64,000 bases of DNA from Thelonectria olida (lineage: Eukaryota > Ascomycota > Sordariomycetes > Hypocreales > Nectriaceae), in NCBI GenBank assembly GCA_020736575.1, contig JAGPYM010000059.1, positions 62,001-126,000 of the forward strand, read 5' to 3'. Below the pieces are notes generated by a model that ran no database searches, had not been told where the DNA came from, and saw only the letters and a program-made list of their open reading frames with translations. Made by a program: the position numbers and the translations under genes. Within the stretch, counting starts at the first letter, position 1. Each line of letters starts with the position of its first letter. Shown here in pieces: positions 43,800-55,940 of this stretch.

Positions 43800-46700
43800 C
43801 GAGTCCATAGCGGGTCTGGCTATTACCAGTGATGATTTGGTGCAACTTAGGGCCGTAGATTCATCTGACCTGGGTAGATCCGGCTGGGGGTAGGGGGGTA
43901 GGGAGGGGCCGAGGAGACGACATAAGAGGCAAAGGAGCAAAGAAACAAATAATATGGGGCGGGTCAGGGGGGTGGGCAGATTTGAGGCGCGAAGGCAAAG
44001 AGACCCTCGTGGTGGCGCTAGGGTGGGATGCTGGCCAGGCATGAACACTCTTGGGGAGGCTGCACATGGGTCAGCTGGCTCAAGGTATGGATACTTGGCT
44101 CGGCTCTCGTACGCTGGCGACAATTGGTGTTCTGCCGCCCACTAGGAATGTGACAGAAGGGGTGGGAGCTGCGCTGTGATGGGCCAAGAGCACTTTGCAC
44201 TTTGCGCAATGGCGTTAATTCCCTGCTGCAGTGTGAGAGCCCAGTGCTGCGCTGCACTCTTTTCGCTACCGTGAGTGGACAATTATCCTCGATGAAGGCC
44301 TGCGGCTGGCGGTACTCTGTACCGTACCACCGGGCAGGGAGGCTTGAAGTTCGCTTCCTGTGGAATCTGGTAGGGATCCCTGGGGAAGCAGAGACGGTTA
44401 CAATTGTACGGTGGTGGGGAGAGAAGCGGGGAGGATAACAAGAATTCGGAGGAGACGGGGAACGGATCAAGGAAAGTCAATCATGGTAAATTATGAACAA
44501 GGGCACATCGACGAACAAAATCTCATGATCCATCTAGGGCAAAAGCGGTGTTATTTTCCATTTGACATGTACAGATCCGGGGGGTGTCATCTCTCCACGA
44601 GCTCTCTTCCCAATCTCGCCTCGCCAATCTCCTCTCCACCAACGACTCAAAGACAGGGGGAGACAGAGCAGAGGCTAGACCCAGCAACACGAAGGCTAAG
44701 GCGATGATGACGGTGACAACGAGCGAGACATTTTAGGGGCGTTCATCACCATCATCACTAAGACAGACATGACAGTTCTGCACCGACAGACAAGCCCATG
44801 ACGATAGCTCGGTGCAGTAGCACCTGGGCTTCGGAGATCTCCAATCTCAAACACAAAAAAAATGGTACGACTCGACGGGGATATTTGCTTTTGGGGGGGG
44901 CCGCGGCCGTCTGGCTGGACGGCCCAGAGCGAACGCCAGCATGTCCGGGACCACACCCAATGGCACCCGACTGGAAACCGATGGTGTAGTTTCTGCTCTG
45001 TGCTTTTATTACGAGTGTGGTATTGGCTTTGGGGGCGTTTTCTTGGTGCTGATCCTTTTGCTTTTGGGGCTGGTTTTGGGCTTGTGATGCTAAGCTGTCC
45101 CGTCGATTTGTGACAAAGCCACCCCTGTCAGAATTATTTGGGTGAGACGGACAGGCAACCAATACTCGGCTCAGTTTTCCATCAATAAGAACTGAATTAA
45201 CGACAAACCACCATAAATCCTCTCAGCTTCGGGGGGTTGTTAGGAAATGTGAGCCATCACATTGTCTCTGGTCGAGAGACAACATTTGGCTTGGTGCTTT
45301 GTTACTAGCACCGACTAGGAAGCCGTCGATTTGCCCACCGTTGCTGCCTGCGTGTGTGTGAGGAATGGGGGACTTGAAAAGCACCAATTTTGCCTTGACT
45401 GTGCGCCGCAATGTTAGTTCTTGGCCCTAAACAGGTCTATCGAATTAGTATGTCTCAGAAGCCCTGAGATGTCATCTCTCTATCGTGGACAAAACCGTTC
45501 ATGACAGACCCTGAGATGCGCGGCAAGGTTACGCAGCGCGTTCGGGCCGAAGCAAGTCCCATCAACAAGTCAAAACTAAGCACTCCCTGCTTATTATCGC
45601 CGTGCAATGCTTTCGCTTCAGCGTGTCAATGATTATGAGAAAATCCCTGGAGCCAGTCTGATGTTTGGAAATGCGCCATGGGAATGGGAAGACGATGTTG
45701 CCCCATCGCAAGGGTTCCCTGCTAGCGAGTCCGCTGCCGCCGTTCCGCGTCATTCACAGTCCAGTTTCCAATCGCCTGGGAACAGATGCACTTGTTGGGG
45801 TCCCCCATCAGTTCTGTTAGGCGACCAGGGGTGGGAATGGTTGAACGCCCATGCCATCGCCCACTGTTAGCAACAACGCCGTGCGGCCTCACCGACCAAT
45901 TCTTCTGGCCTGACGGAGGACGAACTGCGGATGGCTTTGTCACAAACCTGTCCATGTCTCGCAATACCTTCTCAGCAGCACCTGAAAGGGAAGGAGGCGT
46001 GCACCAGTCTCAGACTATTGGGTGATGGACGGGGTTCCAAACCGCCCCGTCTGTGTCCTGTCCAACTTTACTAAGGGGACCAACCAAGCGCCTCCACAGA
46101 CGTGGCTAGCCTCGATCCGTCGCTCAAGCAGAGAACAGCTTCCCTGCAGGCCCTGCCGAAAGTGGATGCTTCCAAGGACGGGTTGAACAGACGGGCTGCA
46201 AAAACAGTGGCAAAGGATACATGGTTGGGGCGTTGTTCAGGTTCCTCCTTGGAAGGGCCCCGGCTAAATCTTTCCACAGATCTCACCGTCACTCGGTTCA
46301 TGGCTTAGTTTTACATCGAATCTGACCTTTCATCCTCATCTCTTATGGAGCAGTTGACCCCGAAGCCTCACTAGCAAGTGACACACGTACATTTGATAGT
46401 GCAGTGCGTTACAGTAGCAAGGGCGTTCCCCCCCCCAAAAAAAAAAAAAAAAAAAAAATTGGCACACACAAAAGACCCTGCCCGCTCACTCACACCAACC
46501 TTCCAACCTTCCAACCTTCAAGATGTCGTACACACACTATAACACACCAAAAAAAAGCCCGGCTGAAGGGGGCATTGGAATATCTCGAAGCTAAAGACAT
46601 ACATACCCTATCATAAGACTGATCTTTTTGATCATTTTCAAGTACCAAGGCGGTCAGATTACCAGATCCTGTTTGGCTCCACTGATCAAAGATATGATAG

Positions 46701-47338
46701 TTAGCCCGACTCTCCCGAAACCCGTAGCCGCAAGAGAAAGCTTTCTGACCGAGACTTGGAAACCTAGAAGATCTGTATGATGATGAGGACTTTGAGGCAA
46801 AGAGGCTTGCTTGGCCTGCGGCAGCTCTAGAAGCCGGGATTGAAAAGGATGTCTCTGAACATATGTAAGGGGTTGCCTTATATACAGATGTGTGGTGCAA
46901 TCCTCGTACATTGTGTGCGGATTGGTTGATATTTTTGGCTCTTGCCGGATTAGTCTGTTGAGGCAGGGAAAAGCAAGAGGAAACTACTGAAAACCACAAT
47001 CTGTCCACAAAACTGCTTAGAAGAGGTCAAAAAAATAAGCGTCCGAGTGTTTTAGAGAAGGTATTCAGTTGCGCAACCGCAATAACAGCTGTAAATAAAA
47101 GGAATAAATAAAAGTCATTAGAATAAATTGATCAAATGTATCACAAAAGAAACTGGCCCAGGAATTTTCCCAGTGAGTCTTGTCAATCCCCTCACAGTCT
47201 CGGGCTCTCGGCGAATCTTGGTCAGCAGAACCTTTAAGAATGCCACCGGGCTCTGCCTGAGCAGGACTCGGGGATGATTTGGCTCTCGAGCGATAAATCC
47301 ATCTGCCTCAACCGTCATGCCTTCTTCGGCCGGCTTCC
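43800..47338. other. long stretch without a recognised gene
   Basis: Only short overlapping ORFs. It includes a G/C homopolymer-A tract at 46428-46458 (9 C then 22 A) and a minus-strand ORF 47008-46490 (172 aa) with no recognisable motif. The part next to 43.8-44.5 kb is probably the nsdD promoter and leader. Confidence 0.4.
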
Positions 47339-48800
47339 ATGCGAGGCTCATCAATTCTTCGCAAGACCATTGAACAGGAAATGCGAACGTCTAGCGACCA
47401 ACCTAGATGGCGATGTGTTGCAGTGACCAGAGATGGACGAAATATCAACCGCCTGAGGGTTATTGGTAGGAACGAAGAAGAACTGAAGAGGATCAAGGCC
47501 ATCGCCGAGGCCAAGAAGGCTCCCGGTGCGAGAGTCCTCCGAGACCAACTGTACCGAGTCAAAGTTGACAACATCAATCGCGCAGTCGTTCTCGACCAGG
47601 AAGGCAAGGTCCTTCCTGGGGCAATGGAAGCCTTGGGCCAGGAGAATGAAGTCCAGATTGCCAAGATGGCCTGGTTGAGTCGAAAGGACAGCGCAAAGGC
47701 ATACGGATCTATGGTAATATACCTCACTAAAAACAGCGATACCAGGAGACTCCTACAGGAACGCTACTGCCTTGCAGCTGGCGAATCGGCATATACCAGC
47801 GCGTTTGAGCGGAGAACCTGACCGATACAATTCTATAACTGCCAGGAGCTCGGCTAAGGCATTCTCGTGCAGCAAGAATCGGGCATGTGAGAGGTGCGCC
47901 GCCGAGGGCCATCGTAATAGTGAGTGCCAGGCGCAGATACCCAAGTGTATACCCTGTGGTGGACCGCACGAGTCGTTCAGCAGAAGCTGCCCGAAACTCT
48001 ACCCTACCCGGCATGAGTAGGATATTAATAGGGACAAAGCATAGGGAGTGGCGAGCAGTTGACCGGAAATGTGCACCTTGCGGCAGACCGTATGAATCGT
48101 TCATCCAAAAGTGTCAGCTGCTCAACCCGCACAATGATGTAGAGGCATTGGAATGGGCAGTTAGGGAACAGCATGGCCTGATCCTAAGATTCCGGAACGG
48201 AACAGCCAACGAACAGACGTCATACTGGCTGGAGACTTTAACCGCTATGACTTGCTTTGGGGAGGAGATGAGGCATCAACAAGAAGACAGGGTGAGGTCG
48301 AGCCGATTATCGACCTCATGAGAGGCACGAGGACATGGCAAAACCCCAACAAGGAAAGCACAATCGATCTGGTGCTGGCGACCGCGGAGTTGGCAAACGA
48401 AGTAGTGACGTGAGATATACACCCGACTGAACACGGATCGGACCACCGGGCGATCCAGACGACGTTCGATGTCGCGATGCCCGAACGGATTGTCACGGAG
48501 AGACTTGCGTTCAAGAACGCACCATGGACGACAATCAGAGCTAGGGTGGAGGACAAGCTCCGAGAGCTTCCCTGGACTGTCGGCGTGCAGGAGCAGACAG
48601 ATCATTTAATGAGGGTCGTCCTCGAGGCGATCCACGAACTGACGCCCCGAGCACAACCAGTACCGTACGCGAAGCGCTGGTGGACGAAGGATTTGACAAG
48701 ACTTCGCCGAGTGTATACGCTCTGGCGAAATCAGGCCAGGGCACAGCGGCGAGCAGGTCAAGTGAGGCCCAGCCTAGAAAGACAAGCCAAGAATAAAAGG
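47339..48800 (+). pseudogene. LINE (Tad-clade) relic with internal deletion
   Basis: The first part (47339-48020) is ORF1: helical region (NRLRVIGRNEEELKRIKAI, VLRDQLYRVKVDNINRAVV) and zinc knuckles (CERCAAEGHRNSEC, CIPCGGPHESFSRSC), with a frameshift near 47820. A second partial knuckle unit follows (CAPCGRPYESFIQKC). Then comes the endonuclease half (ILAGDFNRYDLLWGG, STIDLVLATAELANEVVT, HGSDHRAIQTTF) and the linker (KRWWTKDLTRLRR, NQARAQRRAGQ), ending abruptly near 48800. The N-terminal endonuclease and all of RT are absent. Confidence 0.8.
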
Positions 48801-49297
48801 CTTGTCGAAGATAATTAGAACATTAAATTTACCATTGAATTAACTAACTAAGTTTTTCTCTATCGATTTCTGCACTTTTTATTTCGTGCATCGTTGTGGC
48901 TGATTTTTGGTCCATTTAATTGTGTTACTTCGTTCGCCCTTCTGCGACGCCTGTTCCAACCCACAACCCGACGCCCAACATCAATTTTCGCACTTAATTT
49001 CCACACTTAATCTGGCCACACACCCTGCCAACGCAAACGCCATCGATGGACTCTGCACCTGTGCTTTTAGCCCTGGGCCCCGGCTTCCAGTCCTAAAGAT
49101 TCCAGAATCAAATCCTCAGCCAACCAGCAGCATCTCAGTTCTCTTTGTTCATCCCTGTTCTCTCCGCCCCCGTGCGGGACACGCGGGGGTCTTTTCTGCC
49201 TCCTTTCAAACTACCCGTAGCTTACCAAATTCGCCAATATTCACATTTTACTTACTACACGCTTGCCTCATAACCATCCGTAAGGCCAGGGCGCCGG

Positions 49298-49678
49298 TTG
49301 CGCTGCCTGAGCCAACATCGCCAGCACCTCAGCGTCTGCTGCTCCTACGTCAGCCCCAGCAAAGCAGGCCTCTCCACGGCTCCAACCTCCGGGGCTGAGC
49401 AGGCTCCTCCTCCAGCATCAATATCTTCAACTTCTGAATTGGCCAAAGAGCCCGCCCAAACTACGTTTTCCGCCGCCGCCGCCGCCGCCGCCGCTTCCGC
49501 TTCTGGGAAGTCTAAGGGTTCAACCGCGGCCGTATCGTCGCCGGCAGCTGCATATACATCGGCCCTAGTCTCGCAAGATCGCGCACCATCCCTTGCCATG
49601 ACCACTTCTACTCAAGCTCTAGTCTCGGAGACATCAAAAGGGTCTGTTAACCGTCCCGAAGAGTCTTCGTCACCCAAG
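49298..49678 (+). other. possible 5' exon, Ala/Pro/Ser-rich
   Basis: An open stretch encodes APTSGAEQAPPPASISSTSE and an Ala run (GCC repeats near 49480), ending at a possible GTCAGT donor at 49678. Just upstream similar composition (STSASAAPTSAPAKQASP) is in another frame, so a frameshift near 49375 is possible. It may belong to the GYWK gene that follows, but the phase does not fit the candidate acceptor at 50394, so the link is unproven. Confidence 0.3.
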
Positions 49679-50394
49679 TCAGTTGGCGCTTTTCATTTCT
49701 TCCATCTTCCCTGCTGCGATGCGATGCATGATGGCACTGCGTCTCTCGTCGCGTCCCTCAGTGGCGTTGCCTTGGTGCAGAGGCTTTGACTTGCTGGCAT
49801 GTCCCCATTTGCCAACGTCCGTCTTGCCGCACCTGGCCTGGCGGCATCTTCCCTCGCCGCGCAAGGTCGCGCATCGCAGGAACGTGTCCACCAACCTTAT
49901 CAATCCAGTCTTCCCATCCCCGTCACAAGGGTAATCCTGAACTTTTCATCACGCACTGTCGCGTTCATCGTTTGAGCCTATTTGTCGACAGTTGTGCAAC
50001 GAGCTACAACCTCTTGGGCTCGGTTCCCACACCCTATGCCTCTTGGTACCCGAAATCCCCTCGATTTATTTACTTCAATTTGTGACGAAAAAACTCCGTC
50101 CACCGGGCACTTTTACGTCCCCCGTCTTCCCTGACACAGCTTTTTTTTGGTCTTCTTTCAGCCTTGTTTCAGCCGCCAATTTCAGCAACACTGAGTTGCA
50201 TATCTCATCCCGCGCTTCTCATAATCTCGCTTGCTCAACTTTGTATGTCATCATTTCCCTCCGACCAAGTGGTGTGAGATGAATCATTTTCGATTTAGAT
50301 CCCGCACTGGGTTCAAACCAACCTCCTCGGCTACCGACCCCAACGCTTTCTCTTTGCTCTTCTCCACTTTCGCTAATGTAGTGAAAGTTAACAG

Positions 50395-52299
50395 ATCAAC
50401 AGGCAAGACAACGGCCACAGAACGGAGAGTGAGCTTAGTGAGCCGGAAAGCAGTGTTCATTCTCCATCTGGTCTCGGGTTCAACGAACTCGAAGACGAAA
50501 TCGTTGTCGGCAATCACAACGGCGGTCAAAAGCCGTCGTCACTTTGCGCTCCCTCGGATCAAGAAGATGAAATCATGGCTAATGCGGATGAGCCGGTCGT
50601 CTCTCACTACCTTAAGAGGAAACGTACCTCCTTATTTAACGACTTAAATGAGAGTAACATCGAGATTCCAAAGAGTCCCGATAGCAGGCAGAATTCTCAA
50701 GACGCTAAGAACAAACCCGCCCAGAATAACCTCAGCGCTGTCAAAGGCGTTATCGTCGGATATTGGAGAGACTCAGCCGGACCCGACGAGAGCACCAAGC
50801 ATGCAGTTATTGGCTTCATTGATGTTCGGGATCGCTTGCGAACTCGCATTCAACCGATCAATACCGCAGGCGAGCCGATACCCAGCGAATATCCCTTGCC
50901 CCCAGGTCCTGGTGGAAGCTGGGTCACCTTTGAGCGTGTGGTCTTCTCCAAGCACCTTACCGGTCTAAATCATTATCAGGTTAAAGAATACGTCAGAATT
51001 CGATCTGATCAGCTGCACGAGACAATCGAAGAGGAGCGCAAAGCTGGGGAGAAGGCGGCTGTCAAGGAGGCAATTCGTCGCGCAAAGTTGAACCCAGCCA
51101 ACAAAAACAATCCGAACTCGCCACTTATTGCCTATGGTCTCGAGATGCCTGAGCAACTTTCCACTCCCAGCCGACCAGATGCGAAGCGGAGAAGAGTCAG
51201 TGGTGGCTTCGCATCTATCGACCCCGTCCCTACCAACGGCGTCTCTCAAGCTCAAGAACCACCTGTCCCACCACCATCTCCCCCTCCACTGCCCCTGACG
51301 TCGCAGCCATTGCGAACCCCTATCGAACCCCTCCCAGGAACCCGCCCCACGCATATTCTTTTGGGATATTGGAAGGGCTCTAGTGAACCCGATCCCAAGA
51401 ACCGTCACGCAGTTTACGGCATCTTGGGCCAGAACGACATATTTCGCATTAGGCTGGTGCGCGAGACTCGTGACGGCCGTTTTGTGGACGGCAACTTCCC
51501 TATCGGTGTAGCTGCTCTGTGGATTCCATACAAGGAAGTTGAATTCGAGGAACACCTCAAACCACTTCAACGACTCGAGATCAAAGAGTACTGCCGAGTT
51601 CGCCAATGGCAGCTCGATCATGGCGAGACCCCTGAGGAGCGAGCCGCAAACGAGATCCAGGCAGTCCAGGAGGCTCAGGCCCGTGCGGGCACTGATTATA
51701 AGAGCGTCAAATCCGCCTACCCTGCCATTGCCCCCGAACCACCTGCTGAACCTATCGATCAATCTCCCCGAGCTAGACTCGGAGGCTACGAACTGCGCCA
51801 AAGTCGGCGCGTCGCGGCCAGCACAGAGAGCCGTCCTCTTCGACGGCCGCTTCCCGAGGCCGAGGTACGTCCCCCAGTGAACCGGGTGCAGAGTGTCGAT
51901 GCTCGTGAGCAAACCAACTCGCTCGCCCATCGCGAGATCGTCGGGGCCGAGGCTGCTCAAGGTCGCGCCGACCGGCATGCCACTCACCGAGAACGTGCTG
52001 CTGCCGCCGCTGCGGATGCCGCAAATGCCGCCGCCGCCGCGATCTCCCCTGTCACCAACGGCAGAATGCGATTGCACGAATCGGAGGAGATGCAGCGCCT
52101 GAATAAGGTCTGGGCCCACCAAGAGAGTCTCCGAGTCAAGGCTGATGTAGAAGATGCCAAGATTTATGGAGGGATCAAGTATGAGCGGAAGACCACGGGC
52201 TCCTTCGTTGGAAAGCTGGTCTCACAGGGCACCATCCTCAACATCGATGGCGAGGATTATGTCGAGTACCGCGTTCTCACCAAGCCATCGTTCCTTTAG
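50395..52299 (+). CDS. nuclear-type protein with two 'GYWK' domains
   Basis: The ORF from the ATG at 50575 encodes 574 aa. The frame is open back to 50395, just after a TTAACAG acceptor, and that extra part is acidic and coding-like (ELSEPESSVHSPSGLGF), so the real start is probably in an upstream exon. Residues about 57-145 and 260-346 form two copies of one domain: GVIVGYWRDS..KHAVIGFID and HILLGYWKGS..RHAVYGILG, each followed by an Arg-rich strand, an aromatic W-x2-(F/Y) patch, and VKEYVRIR or IKEYCRVR. A Pro-rich linker joins them. The C-terminal third is Ala/Arg-rich and helical, followed by a compact end. Basic patches (LKRKR, AKRRRV) look like nuclear signals. The domain's function is unknown to me. 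Confidence 0.75.
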   Translation: MNRQDNGHRTESELSEPESSVHSPSGLGFNELEDEIVVGNHNGGQKPSSLCAPSDQEDEIMANADEPVVSHYLKRKRTSLFNDLNESNIEIPKSPDSRQNSQDAKNKPAQNNLSAVKGVIVGYWRDSAGPDESTKHAVIGFIDVRDRLRTRIQPINTAGEPIPSEYPLPPGPGGSWVTFERVVFSKHLTGLNHYQVKEYVRIRSDQLHETIEEERKAGEKAAVKEAIRRAKLNPANKNNPNSPLIAYGLEMPEQLSTPSRPDAKRRRVSGGFASIDPVPTNGVSQAQEPPVPPPSPPPLPLTSQPLRTPIEPLPGTRPTHILLGYWKGSSEPDPKNRHAVYGILGQNDIFRIRLVRETRDGRFVDGNFPIGVAALWIPYKEVEFEEHLKPLQRLEIKEYCRVRQWQLDHGETPEERAANEIQAVQEAQARAGTDYKSVKSAYPAIAPEPPAEPIDQSPRARLGGYELRQSRRVAASTESRPLRRPLPEAEVRPPVNRVQSVDAREQTNSLAHREIVGAEAAQGRADRHATHRERAAAAAADAANAAAAAISPVTNGRMRLHESEEMQRLNKVWAHQESLRVKADVEDAKIYGGIKYERKTTGSFVGKLVSQGTILNIDGEDYVEYRVLTKPSFL

Positions 52300-53925
52300 T
52301 GCGAACATGGGCCCCATGGGCCCCGTCTGGAAATATGCATGATTCTCAATTACCTTCAGTTAAACCGTCACGGTCGAGAACGAGAACGCCCTCTAATATC
52401 ATTTGCAATCTCTTATATATTTCTCAAGCACCCCTCGCTGACTTGTCCCCATCAAGACTATGACAGCACTAATACTACCCTCAAAGGCCATCTATATAAC
52501 AGAGCCTAAAAGCGCGTCAACATGGAGCTGTGCAGCCTTGAGTGCTTTTGTCATCTCTACGACTTTCAGCTCAACACAATTTCAGCGCAATTTATCAACG
52601 CGCTCTCTTTATTACAGTTGGAACTTTCCTTGCGCCATTATTTATTTCCATTCGATTTCCACTTCGACCTTCTTTTTTTTCCTCTACAATTTAGGCCAAG
52701 GAAGAGGACAGGTTTCTCAAAATCGCAATAACAACCGACTTACACAGGCGAAAACAATACTTAAAGGACCTTAGCGAAAAAGGTCTGGCCCGGCTGGTTG
52801 ATACTAGAATGAACCTTTTCCTTCTTATTTCTCTTCTTTTCCTTTTCTTTATTTTCCTGCTTTCTGCGAGGCCGGCTTGTGGCACACCTGCTAGAGTTGA
52901 AAGGAAGATGGATGACGGTGTGTTATTAAAATTAGAACTCCACAGGACTGATGGACAGTGTTCGGCTTTGGGACTTGCTTGATATACCCGGTGTAGGGAA
53001 GAAAGATTCATATACCGGTTTACTTACTGAAGAGCATTATTCTGAGGATACACTCTAGTGTTTCTTCTATCTCATGCGTGACGATGTCTACCTAATATAT
53101 TCGTATTTCTGTCAGCCACAAAGCGCGGTTGCTATTGAGCCACCCGGCGTTTGAAGTTAAGCGAGGACTGGGATGTGATTGGTTTGTCATTCATGTTGAA
53201 GATTTTAGCCACAACTTGTTAGGTGTCTCCTCAACTAGGAATGAGTAGCAAGGCGTGGTGTGGCCTTGTGATGCAACAACGCTATTGCTCTCCATCGGAG
53301 GTTTGAACTACAACGACACTGGGATTTTGGAGAATAGAGAGACGCCACGCCAAGGGGCTGCCCTATAGAACCTACAGTATGCTAAGGTAAGGTGATTAAT
53401 AATAATTGGTTTACTTTAGCAAGTCAACCGTGTCTGAACCGTAAACAAATTTTAAGCAGAGGTAACGCCCCAGCCAACCAACCAGTGTTGGCCTGGCGCG
53501 TTATTAGCTAAATCCTTGACCCAACTTGAGTGACTGTCAGACGCGTAACGCGTCGTCAAGTACGATAACAGTCAACATACTGTACCGAAAAGTTCCATTG
53601 TCTCCACGTCATGCGCGTCTTGGATTTGGCTGGAGGCCTCTGATGCAAGAAACTTTCATCATGTCTCTTCGAGGAGATTGCATATCGAGGCCTTTCCGCC
53701 ACCACAGGTTTTGAGCTGTGCTCCGGCGTATGGGTTTGATCAAGGATATTTCACGCCATCTTCCATGGCGAAATCTTTCTCTGTTCACATCGCTCACGTT
53801 CAATCGTGAGAAACAAAGTTAAATGCAGTACTGTATTCTTGATCGGAGTCGTTCCAGGACTGACGCTCGGTGTGAACTTGCCATCTCACTATCGCACTAT
53901 GTAGGGTTTCCAACATAAAAAAAAC
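52300..53925. other. intergenic, no gene recognised
   Basis: 3' region of the GYWK gene and unassigned sequence with T-rich tracts near 52660-52690. No ORF with a motif was found. Confidence 0.5.
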
Positions 53926-55206
53926 TCAGTTTATCGGACTGCCACAACCTAAACAGCGAACCCCAGCGAGGAATGTGAAGCACGATCCATCCTTCCCCAA
54001 GTTTCGGATCTCTAACGCGATCGGTCCCTCCCCCATCTTCAGCTCAGCCTCAAACGAATCCGGTAACGCCCTGTAAGGGCCTAGCTCTAGTTGTGTTACT
54101 TTACCCAGCTCGTCCTTGAGCCTCGGCTTTGATAGCTGCACCAACAATCGGGACACGATAGTGGCCAAGATATCTATTCCCTTTGACTTCAAGGCATTGC
54201 CCTCCAGGAGCCTATCGTTGTAGTTGACTTGAGTCCATTTTCCAGGAATGGTCCCATCGTGCTTCTGTAGTTGCTCATGGAGCCATTGGAGAGCGTCCCA
54301 AATAAGGCACACTTCATGAAGCCACATCTCGCACGCCGAGCAACCAATTATGGGGTGGTCCGGGTTGGCAGGGAGCTTGCATCTGCAAATTGATTCGGCA
54401 GACTATGTAGATTAGCGATGAGCCAATGGTTTTCGGATTAGACACATACTGAGAGTCGTGGCCCATGTGCATCGAACATCTGCCGCCAATAAAATTCAGA
54501 GTCGAGCTCATCATCTTGAGATTCTATCCATGCCTTCACGCGTGCGGGCCCCTCAACGCATAGCACATCAATGATATCCACTGCTTAGGCGTCATTAATT
54601 TGCGTCCGAGCATTTCTGTTGAAATACTTACTGTGGTTGGACGCTATGAGTTCATTGTGGCCATGGTATAACTGACGTCCTTGGATGAATGTCTCGCCCT
54701 CGAATGTTCCCTCCGGTAATTCATCTGGCCAATACATCCAGTACACACGAGCAAAGACATGGTGCTCGTCTGCAGCTTTGATCTCCAAAATGCAGGCGAT
54801 GTAGCTGTGATCCGACGTATCCGTTGAGAATTTCGATGCTCCTTCATCTCTTGTTCTCTTAAGGGCCATCTCGCTGGCCACCTGGATGAAATCACCACGT
54901 TCAAATCTTTCACCCTTGACTACAAGTTGTCAGTGTCCTTATACTGGGAGTGATCTTCATGTTCATACCGATGAAGCTCGTGTAGCATGTCATCTCTTCC
55001 CATTGTTCCCAGGGTTCCACGGTATAGTAATCAATGGAAGCGAGTAGATTCGGTGTTCCTGGAAACGCAAAGGGGATGCTTTGTTCCTTAATTTTCTGGG
55101 TCTTGGTGGGGGAGCGTTTCCGCTTCTTCTGCCGAGAATTTCCCCGTGATGGCGATGGGATCAAACCGTTGGCAACGCGCCATTTCCCCGTTATAGCGCC
55201 TGCCAT
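53926..55206 (-). CDS. BAH-PHD chromatin-reader protein
   Basis: Four exons by my splicing: 55206-54969, 54919-54632, 54580-54450 and 54402-53926; introns of 49, 51 and 47 bp, all in phase, 377 aa. A basic N-terminus (RQKKRKRSPTKTQK) leads to a BAH domain (about residues 80-185: RGDFIQVASEMALK, YIACILEIKA, FARVYWMYWPDELPEG, HNELIASNHMDIIDV). A PHD finger starts at C225-x-C227 (ICRCKLPANPDHPIIG), C240-x2-C243 and H248-x2-C251 (MWLHEVC); the last Cys pair (C369-x2-C372, near the C-terminus) closes it after an unusual insertion of about 117 residues. Such proteins read histone tails. Substrate and targets are unknown. Confidence 0.82.
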
Positions 55207-55940
55207 GATGCGCGTATGGCTTGGCAAAATACACGGGGACAAGCTCAAAACAAGCAAAAGCCAGGTAATCAAACAAACTGAGGATGGTCCGTGCACCGGA
55301 TGAGAACCAATGCCTGAGACAAGCTGGGCTTCGGTGTCACCAAGAGTAAAATCGGAGGAGGAGAGCTCTCTACGCTTCGAGAAGAGCAGATCTTGTCCAG
55401 ATTTTTCTGAATAGCGAGGAGAGTGAAAGGTGGTGGAGTGCACTGGTTGGAGACTCCGGAGATGGAGGAACGGGTGGAGCCCGAAGCCACGGTGGGGTCA
55501 TCTGGAAACCCCTTTCCGACCGCGACGCGATCAAGCCGGACGGAAGCCAAGCGCGAAGCTTCGAGACACGCTTCGGTAGTTCGGCGACTCGACAAAAGCA
55601 CCAAAAAATATCATCAATTATGCCGCGCGAAAGCCATCAGCCGAAGCAGAAAACAGAGCGGACAGAAGAAAGTAACAGCTTTAGTAATGGAGAATCCGTG
55701 AGGCAATGCTCCAGAGAACGCTGGAAATGCTGGAAATGCTGGAGGGTTTTTACCGCGAGATCTGGAGCCTGAAGGAAGCAATGGTCGAGCAGAACAGAGT
55801 TATCGCCACCAACGAAGTATGATTCAAAAGATGCAGATGTTCAGGACTTTAATGCGACTTCAAGTGAGAAGTACAGTATTGAAGATTCCATGACTTGCTG
55901 TTCCCAAGGTACTTCACAAGCATGGTGTAATGATCGCGAC

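Noticed and set aside
46490..47008. 172-codon minus-strand ORF
   Set aside because: No motif, no sign of splicing or conserved words; length alone is weak evidence.
50965..52122. 385-codon minus-strand ORF opposite the GYWK gene
   Set aside because: It has no motif and mirrors a long biased coding frame on the plus strand, which has internal domain repeats and is the better gene.
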